Assembly (NCBI GenBank): GCA_963969595.1
Contig: OZ018412.1
Location: forward strand, 15,440,501 to 15,504,500
DNA: 64,000 nt
Source: Neckera pumila
Lineage: Eukaryota > Streptophyta > Bryopsida > Hypnales > Neckeraceae
Reading direction: 5' to 3'
Numbering within the stretch: the first letter of the stretch is position 1; every line of letters begins with the position of its first letter. The position numbers were made by a program, and so were the translations under genes. Under the pieces are notes generated by a model that saw nothing but the letters and a program-made list of their open reading frames with translations, was not told the origin of the DNA and made no database searches. This document shows, in pieces, positions 37,001 through 47,676 of this stretch.

Positions 37001-38461
37001 TGTCTGCTGTTCTACCAGGAACGGAGGTTGCCCACTGAGCACCTCGTTGAGCATGATCCCGAAGCTCCACACATCCGCTAACCGAGGAAACCTCGGTGCT
37101 TCCCTGGGGAACGGGAGGTCTTTAACGAAAACCTCTGGCGCTCCGTAAATCCTCGTCCCCACATTTTTCGACAACGTGGTGTTCACGATGCTCATGGCCT
37201 TGGTGCTCACTAAGCCGAAATCGCCGAGCTTCACACGCACGTAGCCGCGCGCCGCGAGTTCGGGAACCTCCTGGGAGCTCACGGGTTGCACCAGCACGTT
37301 GCTAGGCTTCAAATCGCGGTGCGCGACGTTGTAGTTGTTCAAATGCCACATCGCCTTGGTCACTTGAAGCATCACGTCAATCGCGACGTCCTGCGGCATG
37401 GCGTTGGTCGTGGGCTTGCCCATGGCGAAGCCCATGTGCCTCGCCAGGTCGGTCGGCAGGAGCTCCATCAGAATGCGCGATTGGGCGATCAAGTCGAGCT
37501 CCGGGGGTGCGACGGACGCAACGCGAGGCGACGTGGAGTTTCCCATCGCTGTGCTGCTCCCACGGGGCGTGCTGTAGGGCGTAGATTTGCCCGACTTGGA
37601 CGAGACCGGCGCTTCCCAGTAGCGGAAGAACTGCACGATGTGCGGATGGTGGAAAGAACTCAAGCTCGTGGCTTCCTTCACGCATTTGTAGTTGAGAACT
37701 TTCAATGCGCAGCTGCGTCCCAACCATTGCACATTCATCACGGCGCCGAAGCTGCCCATGCCGATGAAATCCGCGAGTTTGTACTCGTTCAGGTCCTCTT
37801 TTGTCATGGACTGGACCAGGTCGGTATTCTCTAGCCGCGTCCGCACATGGGTCGCAAGGAGATATTCGGGGTCGCCGGGTTTGCCAGAATACGAACTCAG
37901 AAGATCCCGCACACGCCGGAGCAGCTGCTGCTTGTCCTCGACGAACGCCTCATGGAGCTCATTGTCGGGCGACTTCAACTCCTCCAGCAGCTTCTGAAAA
38001 TCCTTCTCCGCCACTTCCAGAAGCTCCTGTTCAATTTTATCCCCGCTCGTCACCCACGTGACAGACGCGATGGCGATGTCCACCATGGAAGTCCACCAGC
38101 GAAGGTCGAGAAGGATGTGCACGATGTCCTCCTTGATCTGGGGGAGAGTCACGGCGGACTCCAGCCACGAAGGTTCCACCTCGCAGCAACAGCCGCGCAC
38201 CAGCGTCTCCGCGCGCTTCACAGTGAAATGCAGCTGCCGCAGGGCCTTCCGGCGGATGTCATCGCTGCTGGTAATGCCAACGAGAGAGGTCGACTTCCCC
38301 TTCAGGAAGCTCCCGGTGTCGCTCATCTTGGACGAGAGGTATAGGCATTGACGCTGATGCAGTTGCACGCGGCGCCCGGATACCATCTCCTGGACGAGCT
38401 TGATGGACGACGAAGCCTCCCCGCAGTAGTCCACGTCGAGGTAGTTGTTCGACATCGACAT
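34013..38461 (-). CDS. DUF1221/HeLo-like kinase fused to SERAC1-like hydrolase (copy 2, intact)
   Basis: Predicted 937-residue protein from six exons: 38461-36667, 36387-36328, 36168-35844, 35613-35214, 35051-34884 and 34078-34013, all with GT-AG borders and consistent phases. Residues about 1-215 form a helical domain resembling DUF1221/HeLo-type N-termini of plant MLKL-like kinases (for example LHQRQC). The kinase (about 228-545) is complete: GMGSFG loop at 234, Lys254, HRDLKPSN with Asp383, DFG at 414, APE at 441; it should be active. After a linker exon comes an alpha/beta hydrolase (about 630-860) of SERAC1 type with WWPRDWL and the nucleophile elbow GHSLG (Ser746); the usual oxyanion His-Gly reads Glu-Gly (FFEGN). 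A tail of about 77 residues ends the protein; no NB-ARC or LRR follows. The start is the first ATG after an upstream in-frame stop. A role in membrane-linked or immune signalling is inference. Confidence 0.88.
34190..34860 (+). repeat. degenerate tandem repeat with CCCTAAA-like boxes, inside intron 5 of copy 2
   Basis: Six or so diverged units of about 90-115 bp fill most of the 805-bp last intron (34079-34883). Each contains an ACTC.AAATCTCTCC.A.(G/A)AACTC segment, then a plant-telomere-like box (CTAAACCCTAA, AAACCCTGAAC, CTAAACACTAATCC and variants), then a GAATTGAGTA.. or AACTGAG.. segment and ATATGCTA-like or AAATGCTTG-like text. The boxes are on the plus strand, so they read TTAGGGT in the transcript sense. 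The other copies lack this intron or have lost it. Confidence 0.75.
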
Positions 38462-39420
38462 CGCCAACCCAATTTCCCAACCCTTCCGAAACCCCCGCCA
38501 CCCTAATTGAATCTCATCCGAACAACCCCGCTTGCTCCAATCCTTCTAGAAATCCACAAATCCCCCACTTGCTCCAATCCTTCTCCCCCGAAAGCTCCAA
38601 AAAGTCACCATCTAGATTTCTCCCAACTCCTAAACCTTTACCGACAATAATCCTCCAACCGCACAACACTCCCGCACAATCGTCCGCACCCAGCGTCGTC
38701 CCACCCAAACACTCCCTCAGCAATTCACCCACCAGAAACTCCAACCCTAAGCCTACCGCGCATCACCCTACGTGATGGAATCATCGTGACCTCGGCAAAA
38801 CGCGCACCTCGCCGGAGCAGCAGCCCCATCGCCACGCACAACTGCACCCCCACGCTCCCAGAGATGACGAAGACGACAACTACAACGGACACTGAAGCTC
38901 CGGAATCCCCCCGCCCGGACCCTGTCAATAGAAATTGCTGGGTTGCAGCAGATCAGGGATGCAAGAAAAAAAAATTGTCGGCAGAGCGTTGAATGGGTTC
39001 CTTCGTTTCCTCGCCCTACTTGCTCCAAGTGCGACTGTAGCAACGCACGGGCTCCCAGTGGATGATGACGGAGCTAAATAATGAAGTTCCCGTAAGTTCT
39101 ACTCCAGTTTTCACTCTCCCCGACGGAAGCTTCTCGCATTTTAGCGTCCACGACTAAACTAAGAAGGATCAATGCCCGAACACACGGTGTGAGTGATGAG
39201 AGAGATGAGAGAATGGTGATGTGGGATGTGGAACTTGCGCGCAGTGGGAAGAATCTGGGCGCGGTAGTCGGGGTGCACGCCCGACTGAAATGTCGCGGGA
39301 GAAGTATCCCGGAAGGAAGCGCGTCGTTCCAGACCAGAAAACGAAAGGAAATGGGTGCGCAGGACGTTAAATCGTGCCATCAAAGGTGGGCCCTGCCGGC
39401 CAAATTTACTGTATCTTCAT
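38462..39420 (-). promoter_or_regulatory. 5' leader and upstream region of copy 2
   Basis: The leader is C-rich and conserved with copies 1 and 3 up to about 39330. It lacks an in-frame ATG upstream of 38461. Conserved blocks include the GTCGTCTTCGTC-type stretch at 38865-38880. No TATA box can be fixed. The plus-strand frame at 39189-39617 that overlaps it appears to be chance. Confidence 0.5.
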
Positions 39421-40285
39421 TTTTGCAAGTTTTCATTTCCTTTCCATCCCTATATGTACTCATTCACAACCTTGTACCTTGTACAATAACCATGAAGCAC
39501 CAAGTAGCCTTACTAGTCACATTGTCGAATAATAGACAAGAACTTGCTTGTTCAACATACTTAAATGTACTTCATCCATTTCTTGTAGCTCTGACAAAAG
39601 TCACTTTTTTTTGTTAAATCATAGTTATTATTATTAAACTTATCATTTATCAAAAAAAAAAAAAATACAAAAAAAAATTATATATATATATACTTAGCAA
39701 CTAAAAAAGGATTTCAATATACCAAAAAATGTCTCATTTGGATATTCTATGCCAAAGTTACAAAGGGTCAATGATTCTTCGGATAGATATTGTAGTATCA
39801 TTTCTTCAACAAAGGTAGATATTGATTAACTGATTGTATGCATAGTGAAGATATGGTGCCTTCGAGCCAATGGTGCATTTGGGTATTCTTGCTTTAGTGG
39901 TACAAGCATGGTCTCTCAACTTGCCACCAAGAGCACCCTTAAAATAGAAAAATGACTCCTTGGAGCACCCATTGAAAGACGTGAAATTGAGCCATCAAAG
40001 GTAGGCCTAACAGGATGAACTATGTGTTCTCTAGGGGAAATGTAAAAAAAGCCCCCTATTTTGTGCCGTGCCTAAGGTATATTGTAGACTTCTCTTCACT
40101 AATTTGGGGTCCTTGATTGCAAATGTGAGCTCAGAATTTGCAAAAAAAAAAGTTTGTGGCAATAAAAAATTCCTGCATTTTTATCTTATGGTACAGTATG
40201 ATGTCTAGATTCTACTCATATCATATTTTATTTTGCAAGTACCATTAAAAACCTACATCTATCTCTCTCCCTAGACTCTAAGGGA
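39421..40285. other. intergenic DNA
   Basis: AT-rich with an (AT)n run near 39680. No gene or element boundary seen. Confidence 0.4.
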
Positions 40286-41211
40286 TTAACCCTTAGAGTT
40301 GAAGGCCATTTTTTTGCCAAAAACCACTTAAAATTGTTATTTTTGCTACATTCACCCAAGAAAACAATTTTTTTTAAAAATCTAACTGTAGAATCTTGTA
40401 CTTTACTTGTCTGAGATCATTTGGTCAAAATTTTATGAAGTTTGACCATATAGATTGGAAGATATTAGCATTCAAAGTTTAAAACAGAAAGATTTTTGAA
40501 CACTAGCTTGCAATTTTAGATGACTTTGATTGCCATTTGTGAAAAAAATTTGCACTACAAACTTTGAATTTAAGATTTTTTATATTGAATAAATGAGTTG
40601 AAAGTCTAAAATTTTTTTCAAAAAAACACACACTTGATTTTCATTCTTTAAAAAAATATTAAGTAGAAGTAGGTCCAATATTGAAAAAGTAAATAAATTG
40701 TTAATAGCTCTAAGATGGGATTTAAATACAGTAATTCCAATGGTGAGATTGTTTTATCAAGAAAATACAACCTTTTCAAACAATTTTGTTTTGAAAAAAT
40801 GTGAAAGTTGTATTCAAAAATGAATCCTACAAATTATTTTTTCAAAAAAATGTTCTAATTGCCTCCAAAACAAGATGGTCCATAACTTTTTCATTATTAG
40901 TCCAAATAGAATGAACCAAAGCTTCATTTGTAGACAAAAACACAGTAATTTAGAAAAAAAAAATTCAAAATCTATTTTGACATTTTGCATTTTTTTTTGG
41001 ATTGCCTGCCAAGTTCAGTTCTAGACTTTTTATTGTATAACTTTTGCTTCCGGTCACCAATTGAAATAAAAATTATATTCCCATATAGCTAATCAGTTTT
41101 TTTATTTTAGGAAAAAGTTTCAAAAGAATTCATAAAAAATTGAGGTCATAGGAACCTACCCAAAATCCAATTTGTCCCCCAAGGGTACAATGGGACTTTA
41201 GGCGGGTTTAA
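40286..41211 (-). mobile_element. family A TTAA element, 926 bp
   Basis: TTAA at 40286-40289 and 41208-41211. The degraded ends read CCCTTAGAGTTGAAGGCC and GGGACTTTAGGCGGG. The interior follows the 52361 copy (TTTTTGCCAAAAA, GTAGAATCTTGTAC, GTGAGATTGTTTTA, AATTGAAATAAAAATTATATTCCC). There is no coding capacity. Confidence 0.75.
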
Positions 41212-42555
41212 TGAACCGATGGGTGAATGCAAGAAACACTTGTACTATTTTGCGTTACACCGTGCATGTTGATTTGTTTTTTGGCCATAATTTTTGCGTA
41301 TTAGCTCTAAATGACTCAAGATTTATTGGTTAGGTACTCATGACTATTATACACCTTGCCTGATTTTTTTGTAATTTTCAAAAATAGATTATTGTCCAGA
41401 AATAGCCCCGGATTTTATTTCACACTTGCTAATTTGGAGTTTTTTAGTACTATGGAATACTATTTAGTATCCAAAAAACAAATTTTGAGCTAAAATTTGG
41501 AGAAGATGGTCTTCTAATAGACTTGTATCTACATTCCAAAGGAATTCTAAAATTAATTAATTTTATATAGTGTGGAAGTCCACAAAGTGCACTTCTTTCT
41601 GCTTGCATTTAATTTGTAACATACAAAATATTATTTTGGAGTTTTTTTGGGTGAATGACCATCTCTATAGAACTCTTACAAATAGCCAATTTTTCTTTTA
41701 TGCATTTAATTTTTTTCCTATTTTTAACTATTCAAATCATCAAAATATCCATTTTTTTGAGATTTTGCACTTTTCTAGTTCTCTTGCTTAGAGAATTTTT
41801 CTCTGCATTTCTTTTGTTTTTTACCTTTATCTTAGAGAATGCAAACAAGTGAGACAAATCATTCAACTTTTATCATCCATCCATCATTCATCTACTATAT
41901 CACCCAAAGATAATAACTTCATTCAAATATTAGAGAATCTGGAATTTTAGAGATGCTTTTGGCAATTTCATAACGTGAGTTCTTTTTAAATGATTGGCTA
42001 TGAACCTTTTAGCTTAAGGGTCCACAGAATTGTAGTCAAACTTATCATTTGAAATGGGCAGAGCTACAATTTTAGAGTATTCAAAACTTATGTACTTTTT
42101 TGCCAAAGAAAACAAAAATATTGTCCACATTAATTTCTTTTTTGAACTTAAAATTTTGAGAATGAAATTCAATTCGTTGATCTTCTCAATTTTGGAAGCT
42201 CTCATTGGTTGAAAACTTGTTGTTCATAGCTTTTCACTTTTAATGTAAAGAGGCCCTAAGAGACCCTACTAGTTTCTGCCATAATTTAGAAGTCATCTAT
42301 TTTATGATACTATGAAAGGTAGAAGATCCATAAACAGCCAATGTATCAATTGATTGCATTATGGGGGAAGCAAAACAATCCTTGAAAAATGATTCTATAA
42401 GTTTTTTTGAAAGACAAATAGAACTAACATCTAATGCAAGTTCATTTTTTAACCTTTTTGGAATTAGTTATGAATTTTGAATTTGAATTGTCATCGAGCT
42501 CTAAAAATGTTGTGTTTACTACTAGTAAATTCAAAAGTCCAACGTTAACTTTGTG
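41212..42555. other. intergenic DNA
   Basis: AT-rich. Open frames at 41570-41852 are simple Phe/Leu/Ser-rich translations of T-rich DNA. Nothing recognised. Confidence 0.45.
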
Positions 42556-43459
42556 TTAACCTCTAAAGTCCCATTGTCCCTTTGGAGAACAAAATGGATT
42601 TTGAATAGGTTTCTACAATCTCAATATTCATTGGTAGTTTTTGAAACTTTTTGTAAAGATAGAAAACACTTCAACTTTCTAGAAATATAATTTTTTATTT
42701 CAACTAATTTCCAAAAGCAGAAGCTATGCCAAATTATAGATCAATAGGCAGCAAAAAAAATCCCAAAAAGTTAAAATATTTTTTAAAATTTTTGTTTCTT
42801 ATAGAATATATTATTGTCTACATGAAAAGATTCTATTCTCTTTGGACTAGTATTGAGAAAGTTATAAACAATCTTATTTTGGGGGCAATCTAAGCATCTT
42901 CTTGAAAAAATAACTTATTGAATTCATTTTCAAATGCAATTTTTACAATTTTACAAATATTTGTTTAATATAGTTAAGTGCTTGCTAGATCTCACAAATG
43001 GGAATATTATGTTCCAAGTCCATCTTAGTGTCATTAACAATATAGTTTTTTGTTCAATCTTGAAGGTTCTTACTTCTACTTAATAGATTTTTAAAGAATG
43101 CAATTTAAGTGTTTATTTTTAAAAAAAATTGTTTTCTAAGACTTTCAATTCAATTCTTTAGCATAACATTTTTTTAAATTCAATATGTTTAGTGCAAAAT
43201 CTTACGTTAAGAAGATTCAAAGCCTTAAAATCTAAGCAAGCAAGGTGCAAAAAACTAGTTGTCTTTACTTCAAATGCAAATATTTTGCAATCTATGAAGT
43301 GGTAAAAGTTTGTGAATTTTTTTTGACACATTCTTACACTAGTCTTGTGTAAGATCCTTATAAAAAAACAGCTTCTAAAGTTTTTTACACTTTGAAATAG
43401 AAATGGCAGTTTTGAGTGGAAATTGATGATAATAAGGCTTTAGGACTTTAGAGGTTCAA
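42556..43459 (+). mobile_element. family A TTAA element, about 904 bp
   Basis: Left edge TTAACCTCTAAAGTCCCATTGTCCC is clear. The right end (GGACTTTAGAGGTTCAA) carries a mutated TTAA. The interior has the family order in the same orientation as 11176. Confidence 0.75.
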
Positions 43460-43615
43460 AAGACACTTTTAGAACTTTGACACTTTATAGACCTCCAATC
43501 TTGTGTTCAATGTACATTTCAAATTTTCAAATGTACTATGGTGAAATAGAAAGACTACAAAGTGACACAAATAGGGTCTTCATTAAAGTGGTCTACACCT
43601 TGCAATGCATCCATA

Positions 43616-44530
43616 TTAACCTCTAAACCACACTAAGGCCGTATTTCTATCCAAAAAAATTCAAAATTGCCACTTTTGTTGCATTCCCCTAAGAAAATAA
43701 AAACAATATTATTTTAGAATCTAACCATAGGATCTTATATTTTATTTGACTCAAATCATGTAGTAAGGATTTCATGAAGCTTGATTGTATAGATTGGAAG
43801 ATATTAGCATTCAAAATTGAGATTAAATTTTTTTTAAATGTTGCTCTATAAGTTTGGATGATTTTGACTACCATTAAAGGAAAAATTTTGCACTTCAAAA
43901 TTTGAACTTAAAATTTCTATTGAAGAATTGTCTACAAAAAAATTTAAAAAAGAAAATACACTTGATTTTCATTTCTTAAACTATTATTAAATTGAAATAG
44001 ATTAAAGATTGAATAAATAAATAAATTACTAATTGCTCTAAGATGGAATTAGAACGTAAGAATCCCAATAGTGAGATTTTTTCTAGGAAGCAAATTTAAC
44101 CATTTCAAGCAAATTTTTTTAGAAATTTTGAAAATTGCTTTAAAAAAAAATCATTTATTATCTTTTTGAGATAATGCTTAGATTGCCCCTAAAACAAGAT
44201 TGTCCATAACTTTCTCATTACTAGTCCAAATAGAAAGAATTGAATATTTTCATGTAGACAATAGTATATTAGTATTTTCTATGAGAAAAAAAAGTTTAAA
44301 AATTTATTATGACTTTTTGTGCTACCAACTACTTCCCAATTTGGGATTAGGATGGCATAACTTTTGCTCTTGAGCACCAATTGAAATAAAAATTATATTT
44401 CCAGAAAGCTGATGTGTTTTTCTATCTTCAAATAAGTTTGTAAACTACCAATGAAAATTGAGAGCGTACAAGTTATCCAAAATCCATTTTGTCCTCCAAA
44501 GGGACAATGAAACTCTAGAGGTTTATTTAA
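43616..44530 (-). mobile_element. family A TTAA element, about 915 bp
   Basis: Starts at TTAACCTCTAAACCACACTAAGGCC and ends near AACTCTAGAGGTTTATTTAA. Orientation is opposite to its neighbour 156 bp away, so the two form a spaced inverted pair. Interior order is as in 52361. Confidence 0.75.
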
Positions 44531-45361
44531 GAATAAATACATATATATATATATATACATTCATCCACAAAAGAATTTATTACTAATACCTTTCATCCAA
44601 ACATCGACAAATCTGTTATTTTTATGAGAGGAATTTGGCTAATTTGACCTGTTTATTTAGAATTAAATACTTAATTAATGGCAACATGAACAAAGATTTG
44701 CCAAATTTTTTTAGTTGTAAATAAGATCAAATGACGTGCCTTCTTGCTTCGGCCCTACTTTGTGCCAAATTTGTTGTTGCAAGGGCAAAATTCTTAATAA
44801 TTGCTCTTTACTTTAGATTATACATAACACAAAAGATTGAGCCAATGAAATCAAAAAATTTAGGTACTTTCATTGATGAAGTTGGACTACTTTTAAGCTT
44901 TGTGCCAATGGGAGTGCTCATATATTTTTATTTCATGGCATATTCCTAGCAAAAAGTGTCCAAATGAGTATGAAATCTTTTTCTACGAGTGTCTTGCTCC
45001 CCTTCATGAATCAAAAGTTTGGGCATTCAAGAATTTACATCTAAAGTAATAGGATAATAAATGAGAAGAGAGAAAGTATTTCAAGATAATTCAAATATTT
45101 CAAGAATATGAATCGTGCAAGATCCCTTTACAAACCAAATGAATTTTAATATATGAAAATAGTTTGATTAATATAAACATTTGGATCACAATCAAATGAA
45201 ATTAGAAGAAATTTGATTGATTGTAGATTGATTTGGATGAAACATACATAAAATTCGGATGAGTATATATATGTCAATTGAAATTGGACGAGATCCAAAT
45301 GACCATCACATCTTTTGTGATAGTATGAATATAGTAGAGACTGCATAATATTGATTACATT
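44531..45361. other. intergenic DNA with an (AT)n microsatellite
   Basis: An AT dinucleotide run lies at about 44539-44560. The 72-codon frame at 44731-44949 has a hydrophobic C-terminus but no recognisable family, and I do not call it. Confidence 0.4.
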
Positions 45362-45755
45362 TGAAGTATTGTTAGCTTACATACTAGTGCACCTAGCAAA
45401 TTTGCATGATTTTCTAATTAGTGCAAGTAGTAATATTATTACTACTACTTGCACTAATTAAATTAAATTGAATACCTATAGGAAACATGATGAAAATGCA
45501 TGTTCAAGCAATTTTAGGATTGGTCACTTTACGCCTTTTAAAAACATCTATATAACTAATTAAATTTAGTTCCTATTATTGGATTGCTTTATTTTTTTTT
45601 ATTTTTTTGGCAATTGAAAAAGGGATTTTGGAATTCATTTTTCATACTTTTTAGGCAATGTCAGTGTTGATTGTAAGTGTATCTTGAAAATCACCCTTAG
45701 GCTCTTATGCTTAAATGATTTATATTTTAGACAAGAATCTCAATGGGTTGATGTG
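45362..45755 (-). repeat. dispersed repeat, copy 2
   Basis: Reverse-orientation partner of 19400-19850, with the same landmarks (AGCTTACATACTAG, AGTAGTAATATTATTACTACTACTT, GAAAATCACCCTTAGG, TTTTAGACAAGAATCT). Confidence 0.65.
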
Positions 45756-47676
45756 GGCACTAGATTACCCACCCTTGGTAATAGAGCGAACACGACCCGG
45801 TTCTCAGCTTTTATCCATTTTTGATTTAAGAGGGTGTTGCGCGCGCGGTCCACTGTGCCTTCCAAGCAATGGAACTTGCTAATGTTTCCTAGTTTTGTGG
45901 ATGGAAGTAGGGGTAGCTATAATCTGTGTGCAAGTTTTACTAATCGGTGGCTAGCCCAAAAGGCTAACTTGGGAAATAAAAGAAAACAAGCCAATTTTTC
46001 CGGACACTTTACCTACTCTAGGTCCCTTCCATGTTGTTCCCTGCTTATCTTCCGCTGGTTGGTTGTCCCAATTGGTCTGTGACTTTTAACCTTCTACATA
46101 AACTTCTATGTTTTAACCTTTGATTTGTTTTAGTGTTCTACCTTGATCCTAGGCTTTTTACTTCGGCTTCTAGGTTTTGACTTTCAACTTCAAAAATTTA
46201 CTTCTAAATTTTTACTTTACTTCAAAATATTACTCTAAATTTCTACTTCTAAAATTACTTCTAAATCTTAACTCCTAAATTCTTGCTCTTAAGCTTTTAA
46301 CCTCTAATTTAACTCTAGGTTTTTACTTCCTAAATCTGCGTTTAAGTTTTAACCTCTAATTTAAACTTCCATGGTTTACGTCCTAATTCATGTTTAATTT
46401 TTCCCTCTAAATTAACTTTCCAAATTAACTTTGCTAATTATAATCCTAAATTTTAAAAAAAAAATTAAACTCCAAATTAACTTCCTAATTCTAATTCTAA
46501 ATCTTGATTCCTAATTTAATTTCCCCGAATTAGCTCTAGTTGGACTTTTTAACTCTTGATTTTCTTCTAACTTCTACTTTCCAAACCTAATTCTAGATTG
46601 TTGACTCCTAAATTACCGCTAATTCCTACTTTCAACTCTCATCCTAAGTTGTTCTATCATTCTTTGAAACAAAGTTCATTAAAATTTTTCCTTCTTGGGC
46701 CGCTTGATTTAACCTAGCGTGGTCAATCCAAAGCCAAATTTTTAGCGTAATATGTTTTTGAAAACCCCTATTCCTAATCTATGAACTTTTGAATCTAAAC
46801 TTCTAATTCTTGCTAATCTTTGCTAATTATCTTGGATTAAAACCTAACTAAGAATTACAAGTGAATTAGGAAAAAATACCAAGGATCAGTTCAATGGCTT
46901 ACCTCATCACTACTGGTATTGGAGATAACGTCATCCACGTGGTCATACGCATCCCCGTCCATGAAAATTTGTTGGCCTTTCTTCCCAAAGCTCACTGCCA
47001 AATTTTTAAAGGAAATGTTACACCCTGACTTCTTTCCTTCTTGTTCCCCCTTTCTTTTCTTTCTCTCCCTCTCTTCTACTTTGGTACTATTGCATCAACC
47101 CTTTTGATGGTGGTCTTACAAGGATGGTCCCAAATGCCAAGAATTTTAATGTCTCTCCTACCCTCTTATGCCTTTCCGGCTTTGCGTCATTCCAATTTTC
47201 CTCCTAACGATTGCAACAAGTTCTTGAGATTTCCTCCCTAGCCTACCTAATCTCTAACCTAGGTCACTATTTATCGTCTCTCTCCTTTTGTTCCCTACTT
47301 CATCTCTTCTTCCACTAATTCCCTTTCATTATTTTGTGTTCACATGTGGGTGTGAGAGTGGAGTGTGTAGGTGTAGGTGTGACGTGGAGGCACTGATTCC
47401 CTTCCCCCTTCCCTTTTTTATTTCTTTAGTTGCAGGTGAACCTTAAACTCTAATTCCTAACGGACTTATACTGGGCTTTCTACTCTAAGTTTGCTAAACT
47501 AGCTCTTAACTGGGTTTTTTCTTCTATTTTAATGTTTTTTCCAAACTAGCTCCTAACTGGGTTTCTTATCTCTTTTACTCTAGTGTTTTCTAAACTAACT
47601 CCTAACTAAGCTAAAAATTAAAAAAAAGGAAAGTAGGACCCTGTAGGGTATCATCTCTTGTTGATCTGGCTTTTAG
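45756..47676. other. intergenic, with degenerate C/T-rich short repeats
   Basis: From 46080 to 46640 the sequence is a decayed array of words such as AACTTCTAAATTTT, TTAACTCCTAAATT and TTTTAACCTCTAATTTAA, about 20 bp apart. Around 46890-46990, the minus strand gives a short protein-like run (FMDGDAYDHVDDVI) that I cannot assign. 47440-47600 repeats TAACTGGGTTT..TTCTAAACTA three times. Confidence 0.45.

Noticed and set aside
37286..37834. Long plus-strand open frames opposite the kinase exon of copy 2
   Set aside because: They are antisense to a gene with clear domains and follow its codon periodicity; His/Arg-rich translations with no recognisable family.
34013..38461. A downstream NB-ARC/LRR part making this a PNL or HNL receptor
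   Set aside because: After the hydrolase there is only a short tail ending in a stop, and no P-loop or leucine-rich repeats are found in the next several kilobases.
39189..39617. 142-codon plus-strand frame upstream of copy 2
   Set aside because: Its first half lies in the leader shared with other copies, where the frame is not maintained, and its second half is AT-rich intergenic DNA. No domain is visible.
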